DNA from: Sporobolomyces roseus
Lineage: Eukaryota; Basidiomycota; Microbotryomycetes; Sporidiobolales; Sporidiobolaceae
Length of the DNA: 64,000 nucleotides
Direction: 5' to 3'
NCBI GenBank assembly: GCA_016617785.1
Contig: JADILM010000001.1
Coordinates: 3,658,001-3,722,000 of the forward strand
In this document: positions 22,830 to 33,426 of the stretch, one piece after another
How positions within the stretch are numbered: the stretch's first letter is position 1
How the letters are laid out: each line of letters begins with the position of its first letter
Made by a program: the position numbers and the translations under genes
The notes under the pieces: model-generated
Databases searched by the model: none
The model's input: the letters and a program-made list of their open reading frames with translations, nothing else
Told to the model about the DNA's origin: nothing

Positions 22830-23122
22830 TTTCAGCGGGAGAAGAGAGAGGTAGAGGATAGAGAGGGGGAGAGAGGAACTCGCAGAGACCGCGGAGTATC
22901 TCGGAGAAAACGTGTTGGTCAACGGGAGCAAGGGATCGTAGCAAGTGGAGACAGATGGTCGAGAAGAGCGAAAGAAATGAACAGATACGAACGAAGCGAG
23001 CAGAACTTCGGGAGCTGAGCGAAAACTGAAAATTTCTGGAATTACTGCTTTGTGACTGACTACTTCGTTTGAACTACTTCCAATTGACTATCGACGCCAT
23101 TAGAACAAGCTGAGATTGAAGT

Positions 23123-24158
23123 TTAGGCGGTCTCCTTTTGGTCGGCGCCCTCGACGGGAGCGACACCAGCCCTAGAAAAACGGAAAATCAAGCGAAAAGG
23201 TCAGTTTCGACGATGAAAAGAGCTATCCGACGACGGAAGGGGTACAACTAACCATCTATCACGGGTGAATAATTCAGCACCGTACTTGACCTTATTGAAT
23301 CCGAGAGGACCGGTTTGGACAGCCATCGAATCTCCGAAAGCTGAACAAGGCGAGTTTGCGTCAGTCAGTGAAACTCTCGAGTCATAGTCACACTCAGTAG
23401 ACTCACCAGCACTGTTGTGAGCGAAGGGAGTACCACAGCCTTTGCAGAAGATGCGAGTTACGTCGTTGCCTGCAAAAGAGGTGGTTTGTCAATTCTGGCG
23501 CTCCCTGGAATGCGGGAGAAACGAGCCTACCCGAAGCGGCCTTCGAGGTGTACTTTCCGATATCACCCTTGATCTCGACGTCGGATTCCTTAGCGAGAAC
23601 GTTTGAGGTGTTGGAAGTTCCCGAAGTGAGTTGACAGTCGGTGCAGTGACACTTGATTTGCACTACAAAAGGGGAGAAAGGGTGGGCGAGAAAGGAAGAA
23701 TGACGAGGGGAAGAGGAGAAGAGGCGCGGAGAGGCAGGAGGAGAGGGAGGGAGACAGTGAGGGTGACAGGTCAGCGAACGAATTCCAACGAGGTTTCGAA
23801 GATCCTTTGCGATTTCCTCTTCCTCCTCTGCTTCTCATCGTCTTTTACGTCGGATATGCTCCACCGACGTGACAGCAACAACGAGTCGAGTAGATTTCGA
23901 CGGGTCTGACCGAACCTTTCGATCCCTCAACTTCGATTCTACCTCCTCATCAAGCACTGCTGACTCCCTTTCGAAGCTCCAGTTCCTCCTTATAGTCTAT
24001 AGCAATCTACCGATGCGCTCTCGTCGTCGTTCGAAGTCGATGACGGTGAAGTGGAGGCGAGATTGAGAGGGGCAGGGAGACTCACTGGAATCATCGATGT
24101 TTTGAGCAGAGATGCTGCTAGCTCCGCAGAGGCACTTTCCAGAGTATGATGAAGGCAT
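23123..24158 (-). CDS. GFA/CENP-V-type zinc protein (glutathione-dependent formaldehyde-activating enzyme-like)
   Basis: Small Mss4-fold zinc protein. Ordered Cys motifs are GKCLCGA in exon 1, CHCTDCQ in exon 2 and FCKGCGTPF in exon 3, the usual GFA pattern. Exon 1 (24086-24158) is separated from exon 2 by a 423-nt intron (23663-24085), much longer than neighbouring introns. The C-terminus reads LFTRDRWAGVAP and ends DQKETA. Bacterial Gfa condenses formaldehyde with glutathione, but fungal members are mostly uncharacterised, so substrate is not claimed. Start by first ATG of the conserved frame. Confidence 0.88.
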
Positions 24159-24563
24159 TCTTGTTTTTTGATTTATGAGTGGGTGGGAGTGAAGAGAGAG
24201 CCGTTCTCCGTTTCGGATTCTGTCTCTTCGTCTCCACAAAATTCATTTGTCATTGCATCCTTCCCCTCTTCCTCCCGAATCTCAACCCTGCTCAATCTAG
24301 AACGCAATCAAGGTATCAACTCGAACGAATCACTACTTTCCCACGCGAAATCGACTGTCTGAGCTGTCTCATCAACTCCGAGTCGTCACTCAACTCGACC
24401 ACCACTTCTACTCTAGACCGCGATTGGTGAGCTCTTCCCACCCTCACTAGATCAACGTATAGCTCACGATGAATCTAAAAAACAGGTGCAACATTCTCGG
24501 ACCTCACTCCTCGCTCTCCCTTCTCTCCCCCTTCCTTCCTTCCCCCTTCCTCCCTCATCCGCA
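24159..24563. other. Divergent intergenic region, probable 5' UTR intron of F-box gene
   Basis: Upstream region of the GFA-like (-) and F-box (+) genes. A GTGAGC...ACAG pair at 24427-24485 looks like a 5' UTR intron of the F-box gene; no ATG lies between it and the chosen start. Confidence 0.4.
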
Positions 24564-25727
24564 ATGTCGACCCCTTACCTCCCCCCGGAACTCGTTACTC
24601 TCATCCTCCGCGAACGTCAGACATCGAAACGGACCCTCGTTGCGTGTTGCCTCGTTCAGAAATCATGGCTCGACATCGCTCGGAAATACCTTTATCAGTC
24701 AATCGAAATTGAGCTCTTCAAGGCTTATGTCTTCATACCAGGAATAGGAGGATGCGATCGCGATAGCGAAGATGACGATGGAGAGTGGGAGTTCGAAGGA
24801 TTCAAAATGACGAAACGGACGACCTCACTCCTAGAAACGCTGCGACGAAATCCTCGTCTCGCCTCACTCCCGCTATCAATGATTCTCTCTTCCACGGAGG
24901 AGGAGGACAAGGAAGGCTTCGTTGGAGAGATCGTTGATCCAAAGGAAGCGCTCGATTCGGTACTCTCTCTCGCTCCGAATGTCAAGGCGCTTGCTCTCGA
25001 CAACGACGCTCACGACTTCTATTACGTTCTGGACGGAAGTACTGGAGAGCGCTACAAAGCCATCAAAGTATCCGGTATAGATGCCTGGCGCGCCCTGTGT
25101 CGGATGACGAACCTGAAACATCTCGACATCTACCATCTCGCAGGAGTTTCCCGCTCGACTCCGCCGCTCCCTCATCCCCTCGAGACCCTCACGTGTCAGT
25201 CCACAAGAACCATGAGACATTCCGTGATTGGCCCTCCTACCGCCTCACCGTGCCATTTCCGCAACATGTTCCACTTGGCTTATTCGACACTTCGATCGTT
25301 GGACATCCCTTGGACCTCTCTCCCCGAACTCGATTCACAACGTCTGGCAAGACTAGAAGATCTCAAGCTCCACGGCTGGGATTCTGACCTAGTGCCGGCT
25401 TCACAACACTCGAATGGACCCCTCTCGTTATTTCGCAATCTATCAACACTGACGTTCTCTGGGGATCAACATCCGGACTTGGACGACGTCCTCAAAAGCT
25501 GGCCGACCCGTCTATCCGGATCCCTTTGTCGTATCAATCTGGATCATGCACCAAGTCTCGACGTTCTGCTCGCCATCGTTTCGGACGCCTTTTCTACGTC
25601 GGGCGCTACCAAGCAGCTGTCGATTCGGTTTCGACACGGTGGTACCGTCAAAGACACTCAGTATCTGACGATGGTTCGATTCATGTGCGAGAATGCGGTA
25701 ATAGAGTTGTTCCTACGAGACGAGTAG
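24564..25727 (+). CDS. F-box-like protein, intronless
   Basis: A 387-residue protein in one uninterrupted exon, unusual among its intron-rich neighbours. The N-terminus resembles an F-box: YLPPELVTLILRE, then LVACCLVQKSWLDIARKYLY, the common Pro-Glu-Leu...Trp pattern. The rest has scattered Leu-rich stretches (NLKHLDIYHLAGV, FHLAYSTLRSLDI) but no regular LRR array. If the F-box is functional the protein would be an SCF ubiquitin-ligase adaptor; the target is unknown. The start is the first ATG of the frame, with the F-box immediately following. Confidence 0.7.
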   Translation: MSTPYLPPELVTLILRERQTSKRTLVACCLVQKSWLDIARKYLYQSIEIELFKAYVFIPGIGGCDRDSEDDDGEWEFEGFKMTKRTTSLLETLRRNPRLASLPLSMILSSTEEEDKEGFVGEIVDPKEALDSVLSLAPNVKALALDNDAHDFYYVLDGSTGERYKAIKVSGIDAWRALCRMTNLKHLDIYHLAGVSRSTPPLPHPLETLTCQSTRTMRHSVIGPPTASPCHFRNMFHLAYSTLRSLDIPWTSLPELDSQRLARLEDLKLHGWDSDLVPASQHSNGPLSLFRNLSTLTFSGDQHPDLDDVLKSWPTRLSGSLCRINLDHAPSLDVLLAIVSDAFSTSGATKQLSIRFRHGGTVKDTQYLTMVRFMCENAVIELFLRDE

Positions 25728-26287
25728 ATATCGTGAGTTCTCTTTATCGCAGTCATTTTATACTTTTCGCTGACAATGACCGAGTGATACTAGACAGACC
25801 TCTCGGATCGCAAGGGAACAAGATTGAAAGTAATGGGTGGGCAGAGACGATCTTTGCGATTGAAATCCCTTTTTTGATTCGCTTTCTCCCAAACTCGTTC
25901 GCGTACAATCTCCTTTTTACCCTACGATCACTCAACGGCGTGAGATCCGATCACTCCCAAGTCGCGACTCACTCTTCCTCTCGAAATTTGGAGAAGTCTC
26001 TAGAATCGCGTAGTCGGAACATTCGCTAAAAAAAAATCTCCAAGTTCGATCTCTTTCTGGGCAAACAATGGATTCACGACCTTTCGTCCTCTTCTCTCTC
26101 TCTTCTTCTTCTCTCTTCTCTTCATTCGACCCACTTTCCCCCTCCTTCTTCAGCGACTAACCCTCAAGATCAAGGCCTCTTTCACGACAAGCTCACCCTC
26201 GACACTCGTTTAAACCCCCCCTATTCTTGTCTACTCCTCGCTTCCTCTTCTCTCTCTCTCCCCATCAAACTTCTTTCTACTATCAAC
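25728..26287. other. Intergenic / 5' region of CPL1-like gene 1
   Basis: An A8 run at about 26030 and a CT-rich tract (26090-26280) typical of the leader of a strongly expressed fungal gene. No gene is seen. Confidence 0.5.
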
Positions 26288-28237
26288 ATGCGTGTCGTTC
26301 TCATCACCGCTTCTCTCGCCTCTTTCGCCGGTATCGCCAAAGCTGCAGTTCCCACTGTTATCGGTTACGGTCGATTCCCTTGTACCAGTCAGTCTCTCTT
26401 CTTCACCTCTCTGCATCACTTCGACGCGATTCTGACTCGTCTGTCCTCCAATCAGTCGTCAACGGAGATGGAACTTACTCTCCTGGTACGTCTTTCAACT
26501 TTTCGCTTCTTTTTCGAGTCACTTCCTCAATGTGACTGACTCCTTCCTCATTCCCTACAGATCCTTCTCAATGCCTCAACGCCAACCTCGTAGCTCCGGG
26601 AGCCGATACCGATGGTACCGGAGCGTACGTCTCTCTTTTCTCACTTTCTTCTCTGTTGAAGTGACTGATCCTAGTTGATTGACGATCTACAGTCAAGGTG
26701 ATGGTGTCACTCCAGTCAATCCTGTCTGCTCTCAACAACTCGAGACTTCCGGATACTACTGCGGTATTGCAGGTACGCTTCGACGCTCTCCTTTGACTTG
26801 TTCGACTTTGAGGTGTTGACTTCGTATCTTGCTTTTCCTCCGTAGGTGCTGCTTGTACTTCTGACAGCGGATGTGATAATGGACTTTGCGTTGGAGGAAC
26901 CTGGTACGCTCCCTTTCTCTCGTTGAGAAACTGACTGACTCCTTTTTCTGACTTTTCACCTTTCCTTTTCGCACTTCCTCTCTCAACTCTTACCTTTTCT
27001 GCTGTTCACTTCACTGCTACTCTCTTATCGACAGCCAAGGAGGTTTCACTCAAGCTTGCGCTGGTAACGACGAGAACTGTTTGTGAGCTTCTTCTTCCCC
27101 TCTCTTTCTCTTTGGTTCCGAAAAGCTCATTCATTCCGTTCTCTCTCCGATAGGGGCTTCCTCTACTGTCTCTCTGGTGACTTTACTACGACTCCTTCCA
27201 ACACTTGCGGAGGTAAATCGACTCGAGCTCTTCTCTCTCTCTCTTCGCACTTCTGACTCTTCTCTCCTCTCCTTATCTCTCTCAGGCGTTGGCGCTTTCT
27301 GTCAAGATTATACGCAAGGAGATCCATCCTTCACCGATGCCGACAACTATGCGATCTTGTGAGTTTTCACAAACTTTCACTTTCTCACTTTTCGATTCGA
27401 GCGAGAAGAGTCTCTCTCGTTCTCGACTTCTTCCCTCTTCAAACTCATTTACTGACTCTCTTCTATTGCGCGCGTCTAAAGTAATCAATTTTGTTCGACG
27501 GGATAGTGAGTTTACTTTCCTCTTTCACTTTCTCTCTTTTTCCTTCCTCCCATTTACTGACTCTCCCCACTCCTCACTCTACTACACCCTTGTACGACGT
27601 AGCTGCAACTTCAATACGGGGAATTGTGATGTTCATGGGACTACTATCGGCGCCGACTGCTCCTCAGACAACCAATTCTTCTGCACTCAAACTTCTGCTC
27701 GTCAACCTCTCGCTTGCGACGCCGTCACTCAAACTTGTCAACCCAGTGGTCCAGTTCCTTCAGCTCGAGCTCGTTCCCGTCGTGCCGAAATCGCTCGTCG
27801 CAGTCTCTGTTCTCCTGGGCACCACGCCTGCTCAGTCGGTGGTTCTCTTGGATTCGAATGCATGGATTTGAGCGTGAGTTTTCCGATCCCCTTTTCTCTC
27901 ACTTCTCACTACTCTAACTGACCTCGACGATGACTACTCTCCATAGTCCAACCTCGAGAACTGCGTACGTTAGCTCAGACTCCTTCGCATAACTTCTCTC
28001 ACTGACCTCGCATCACCTGTCTCTCGCTTTCATAGGGAGCTTGCGGAATGGATTGCACATCACTTCCCGGTGTCAACGCGATTGGTTGCGAAGCGGGAGT
28101 CTGCACGACATGGTTAGTCTCCGCCTTTCTCTCGTCATCGTCGTCGTCGTGTCTTGACTGACCTCGATTCCTTTTCTAGGTCTTGCATGGATTCTCACCG
28201 ATGGGACGCAGATGCCGAAGCTTGCGTAGCAATCTGA
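26288..28237 (+). CDS. Secreted Cys-rich CPL1-like protein 1
   Basis: Secreted cysteine-rich protein with the C-terminal domain named after Cryptococcus CPL1. A clear signal peptide (MRVVLITASLASFAGIAKA) is followed by GRFPCT...VNGDGTYS. A Cys-rich middle then has CTSDSGCDNGLCVGGTC, GFLYCLSGDFTTT and CNFNTGNCDVHG. A basic Arg/Ala linker (PSARARSRRAEIARR) precedes the CPL1 domain, which runs SLCSPGHHACSV, GFECMDLSSNLENCGACGMD and GCEAGVCTTWSC and ends EACVAI. The gene has more than ten small exons, including a 24-nt micro-exon at 27482-27505. The basic linker could be a processing site. Function is not shown by the sequence; a cell-surface or effector role is known only for CPL1 itself. Confidence 0.9.
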
Positions 28238-28834
28238 AGAAGCCTTCCCTAACGACTATTACGACTGTCTCTTCTCATGTTTTTACAATTTATTCACCCC
28301 CTAGATATTCTTCTCATCTACTCTTTTCTCTCAATCGATTCGATTCACACCCTACTCCCCATCGTTAATCGCTTTGGTCGGTCTCGACCTGAGTACAGTT
28401 TCGAATCGATATTACCCCCTCTTTGCTCTACATCGCATTCTTTTCTCTCTTTTCTTTTTTCGCTCATTCCCCCCGCTATGTAGTACCCTTCAAGAATTGG
28501 ATTGCATCGAGTTCCGTAAATCTCCTCGTTCTTCCATTTCCATCATTCTCGAGGTTCTCGTGAGGTTCAATCGAAGAGAGAGACGCAAAGCTCACAGAGT
28601 TCGCAACTTCATGATTTCGAATCTCTTCGAAAACTTCGGGCCTTTGATTAGTTCCCTATGTTCTTCGGAGGTCAAGATCAGTCGAGGTCTGGTCTAAAGC
28701 TATTCTCGCATCCTCTCGACGGCGCAACGAAAGCTACGAAAAAGACAAGGGACCGAAAACGAAAATCTATACATTTTTTTTGCATTCAACCCGATGAGAT
28801 CTAACTAATACATACAGCTCCACTTCGCCACCAC
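28238..28834. other. Convergent 3' region between CPL1-like 1 and ARG4
   Basis: 3' UTRs of the two convergent genes; nothing further is recognised. Confidence 0.5.
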
Positions 28835-30811
28835 CTATTGAGCAGTCTCGACGAGTTTCTTCTTCAGGTTTTCGATCTGTTCCAATACCGCCCTCCTACT
28901 CGTTCCACCTTTCGCGTCCCTCCTCTCGACCGACGTCTCAAAGTTGAACACATCCTTGACGTCTTCGCTGAAGTGAGGTGAGACGGATTGGAATTGTTCG
29001 AGGGTGAGTTGAGAGAGAGGTACGCCTTGCTCTTCGGAGATTCGGATACACGATCCTGAAATGTGGTGAGTCTCTCGGAAGGGGATCTGAAAAGAAGAGT
29101 GATGAGGTGAGTACGTGAAGGAGGACAATGGTTGAAGTTAGGAGACGGGAGACTTACACCCTTGCGAACGAGGTATTCGGCGAGATCAGTAGCGAGCATA
29201 TCGGGAGTCAAACTCTTCTTCATGTTCTCGGGGAAGACCTACGAGGTTTCGTTCTCGATCACACGTCAGCCTCAATGAACAGGTCGAAGAGCTTCGAAAC
29301 GACGTACCTTCAAAGTCGAAATTACACCTTGCAAGATCCTCAAACTCTTTCCAACAGTTTCAGCAGCGTCGAACATGGGTTCTTGACTCTCTTGCAAGTC
29401 TTTGTTGTAGGTAGCGGGGAGACCCTTGAGGGTAGTCAAGAAACCAGTCATTTGTCCGATTGTTCGTCCCGATTTGCCTCGGAGGAGTTCGAGAGCGTCG
29501 GGATTCTTCTTTTGAGGCATAATCGAGGAACCGGTGCTGAGTGCGGGCGGACAACATCAGTTCGTCATTGACTTGCAGAGAGTAAAGCGAGACAGAGGAA
29601 CTCACGAGTAAGCATCACCGCAGACAACCCAGCTGAACTCGCTCGAAGAATAGATGATGAGATCTTCTGCTAGTCGAGAGATATGAACCATGAGAAGGGA
29701 GCAAGCGAAAAGGTATTCCGCAACGAAATCTCGATCGGCGACAGACTGTGAAACACCAATGAAGTATCAGCCCGAGTCGAGGAACAAAGCTGAGATCTAG
29801 ACAAGCGACTCACTTGCATAGAGTTTCCACCGATGTGTTGCATTCCGAGTTCGGTTCGGAGGAGTTCTCGGTCTACGCAGAATGGGTTTCCTGCGAGAGC
29901 TCCGGATCCGAGAGGAAGGGTAGAAACACGGCTGTTGCGAGGGGACGAAGAGGTTGAGCTACTCTGCGATCGTGACAAGCGAGAAAAGGTTGAAACGTAC
30001 GGGAGGAGGTCACGGAATCGATCGAGATCACCGGAGAAAGAATGAGCGTGAGCGAGGAGGAAGTGAGAGAATCGAATAGGTTGAGCTCGCTGCAACAGTA
30101 CAACAACGGTAGCGAGTCAGTCATATATCTGTGACGATTGAGAGAGGAAATGAGGGATGCTCACCTGAAGATGAGTGAATCCAGCAGCGAGATGATCGAT
30201 CCATTCCTCCGCTTTCACGGCCAAGATTCCAACGACACCCTGAATCCATTCGATATCTTTCGACAACTCCTCCAACAACCACAACCTCATATCCGTCGCA
30301 ACCTGATCGTTCCTGCTCCTGCCAGTATGCAATTTCCCTCCAATGTCGTTGCCAATAATCTCGCTCAATCTCCTCTCATTCGCAGTGTGGATATCTTCAT
30401 CATCTTGTTTGATCTCGAATGAACCGGATTCCCATTCCGATTTGACTTGGTCGAGTCCTCGATGAATTTCGGATAATTCGTGAGAAGTGAGGATTGGGGG
30501 AGTCGTGCGAGAGAGTGCGAGGGCGTAGGCTTTCGATCCGGCAACGTCGACGGCGTAGAGTGCTTTGTCGTAGGAGAGGCATTGGTTGAATTCCCACATT
30601 CTGCGAGGAACGAGACACTCGAACCACTGTCAGCTTAGTCTGCGAGAGTGCTTCAGCTTCGTCGACTCACAAAGGATCGGTACCAGTAGTGAATCGTCCT
30701 CCCCATAACTTCTTTGCCTGTTGAGATAGAGGAGCTGAGGTTAGCTTCGGCTGCAAGCGGGGGTCAAAGAAAGAGGAGAGAAGGAGGGAGATTCACCATT
30801 TGTTCAGCCAT
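28835..30811 (-). CDS. ARG4: Argininosuccinate lyase
   Basis: Last step of arginine synthesis: argininosuccinate to arginine and fumarate. The first exon is 15 nt (MAEQM), then [20 protein letters not shown]. Conserved blocks are [38 protein letters not shown] and the fumarase/lyase signature [19 protein letters not shown] containing the catalytic Ser. The tail is [20 protein letters not shown] and [15 protein letters not shown], ending at TAG 28835. Introns are short GT-AG. Converges with CPL1-like 1. Confidence 0.97.
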
Positions 30812-31635
30812 TATTGTTTAGTCTTGTACTCTGCAACACGGGAAAGTAAAGTCGGTCAGCTAGAGTCCAAAGTAGGAATGCGGGAGGTTGATCAGCAGGG
30901 AAACGAGTCAACCCAATCTATCTCACTCAATCCTGCTCTCCCAAACTCGAGACCGCCTAGACAGACCTCGAGACCTTCCCTGATCATATCCCTTCAGTCT
31001 CTACCCATTTAGCCTTGTGATTGTGTCGTATTGAATACTTGATGAAATTGTTGAGATCAAGAATTCACTTGAGAAATGTAGCAACGAGGGCTTTGCAGGA
31101 CAGTCTGAAGAGTCGATAGGGATACTTCAGAAGCTTGTGCGCTCGAGCTTACGAGGTTTGATGTGTTTGTAAGGTGGAAGATAAGGAAAGGAACTGTCGC
31201 ACGAAGCGGAAAAGACAGTTTTAGTCAATGACAAATTTCGCTATTCCCCTACAGGTGAACCTTTCGTAATCTACGAAGCTCAGTCTAGTGAGAAACCTTT
31301 CGTCGGCTGAAGGCAGAGAATTGTCGAAGAGAAGTTTTCGCAAAACTTCTTTCGACTCTCCGCATGAAGTGCTGCAGTCTTATCGCGAGACCAGCACCAG
31401 CTGACGTCAACAACGAATGCTCCGTTCACGTTCCGAGTCGAAGTTTCCACGTTGAGCGCAACACACGTTCCGAGAGCGAAAAGCAACTCCAACCTCGCGA
31501 ATGCTCAGAGCCTACTAGTGACTCGAGACTCGGCGCTGTACGATCAATGAAGCAACAATCCACCTCTCTCGATTCGTATCCTGCCAACTGATCCTGAGAG
31601 TTTGCTCGAATTTGAATCGAAGGTTGAGATGTCAA
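30812..31635. other. Intergenic stretch between ARG4 and PEX19
   Basis: 824 bp between two minus-strand genes. No recognisable coding or RNA gene. Confidence 0.5.
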
Positions 31636-33039
31636 TTAGCAAATCGTACATTCAGGTATCTTCGGTACTCCATCCGGGCCCAACTCCATGCCTACTCACT
31701 CACACAAGTTCTCATCAGTCTCTCGTCACCCTTGACAACCACAGAGTCAGAGAAAAAAAGAAGTTGTGACTTACCGGGAGGCATTTCACCCATAATATCT
31801 TTCGGGGGAGCTCCGCACTCGTTCATCTTTGCTACCAATTCGACGACTTCTTCTGTTCTCGCCTCTGAACGTTCTTTCTCCGAAGGTGATTGTTGTTCTA
31901 GAGGTTTGTCGGCACCGGGTTCTTCGAATTTTGAAACGATCGAAGAGACTATCGATTGTTGACGAGTGTATCGATCTAGGTCTTCTGTTGAGAGAGTTGA
32001 GCGGGCTGAGGTGAGATAAGCTGGATACTAAAAGTACTCAACGAAAGCGAGTCAATGAACAGGGAGAGAAAAGAGAAAAAGAGATGAAAGTGATAACCTT
32101 ACTTTCTCCGACAACTCCTTCAAAGGTTCATACAACATTTCACGACTCATCAATTGTTTCATCATCTCGTCCAACATGCCTTGCAATCCTTCCTCTCCAC
32201 CCAAATCTCCCAACTGACTCAAATCGGGCATTCCAGATAATCCTGCCAACATTGAAGCTAATCCCGCTGCACCTCCGGCGGATTCTTGTGATTGAGCAGC
32301 TGCGGCAGATGCGGTCGAAGAAGAATTTTGCATCTTGGAGAGGGAGGCTGCAATGGCATCTTGAAAATTCGCTGGAGTTGGATTTGGTTGCGAAGTCGCA
32401 GTGCTAGGAATCGATTTATCTTTTCCTTTCCCCGACGTTGCCGCTGTTGTCGAAGGTTTCGCTGCAGATGTCGTCGTTGTAGGAGCTGAAGTTGAACCAC
32501 CCATTCCCAACGCAGCCATCAATTGTTGTAATTCATTCGAATCTGCTCCTCCTTCTCCTTCTCCAGGAACTCCATTCTTCATGAGTTCCTCCATAGCTCT
32601 CTTGAATTCATCATCATCGAAATCCCCTTCTTCTCCTTCTTCACCTTGTCCTTCTAATCCAGGAATCCCTTCTCCAGACATGGCTTGGAATAAAGCTTTC
32701 ATCCCTTGTTGCAAATCTTGAGAGATTGCAGGGTCGAGCTCGTCGGAAGGTAATGCGTCATCGTCGGGATCTGGGAAGGAAGTCGGAGGGAGAGAGGGAG
32801 TGGATTTCGAAGGTGGTGGTAGTGGTGGGGCGGAAGTGGAAGAGACGGGAGGAGAGGGTTTCGAGGTGGAAGTGGTAGGATTGAATTGATCTAATACATC
32901 ATCGAGATCATCGAGGCTATTGTGATATGAGAGAGAGAGTGTGTGAGGGAAGTGAGTTGATAGAAGACGTGGGGTAACAGAGGAAGAGAGAGAGAGAGGA
33001 GAGGGCTTACTCTTCGTCTTGTACTGTAGGTGGTGCCAT
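31636..33039 (-). CDS. PEX19: Peroxisomal membrane protein import receptor PEX19, farnesylated C-terminus
   Basis: Cytosolic chaperone/receptor that delivers membrane proteins to peroxisomes through PEX3. The N-terminus (MAPPTVQDE spliced to DLDDLDDVLDQF) matches the PEX3-binding acidic start. A long Ser/Pro/Thr linker follows, then the receptor core with LMSREMLYEPLKELSEKV, YPAYLTSARSTLSTEDLDRY and CGAPPKDIMGEMPPG. The protein ends in CTIC, a CaaX box for farnesylation, as in other PEX19 proteins. The middle has Ser/Ala/Gln low complexity. The first exon is only 29 nt. It shares a 387-bp divergent upstream region with CK2 beta. Confidence 0.95.
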
Positions 33040-33426
33040 ATTAGCTCAAATGAGGTTAGATGGGAGAGATCGAAGCGGAAAGCGATAGTTGAAAAGTAGC
33101 CGGTCGAAGTTGAACCGGAGGGAACAAGCAGCGAGAATTTGAAAGGGAATTGCTGTTGACTTGCACGACTCCCCCTGATCCAGTCTCATCGAAAGCCAAC
33201 GCACACCACCTTGAAACCTACTTCACACCCAATCAGGACTTGTCCATCAGCTAAGACGACTCGCTCAAATCCCCCGAACACAATCTCACGAATTCGACAG
33301 AGATCTAATTCTCCCCTCCCTTGTACCTCTTCAATCTCACAAACAAAGAGACCTAGACGTACTTCTCCTTCTCCTCCTCCTCCTCCTAGTGCTCTTCTAG
33401 ATCCATTCAATCCGATAGATTCACCT
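33040..33426. promoter_or_regulatory. Shared divergent promoter region PEX19 / CK2 beta
   Basis: 387 bp between the PEX19 start (-) and the first base of the CK2 beta start codon (+). The plus-strand half has no ATG, consistent with it being CK2 beta leader sequence. Confidence 0.5.
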
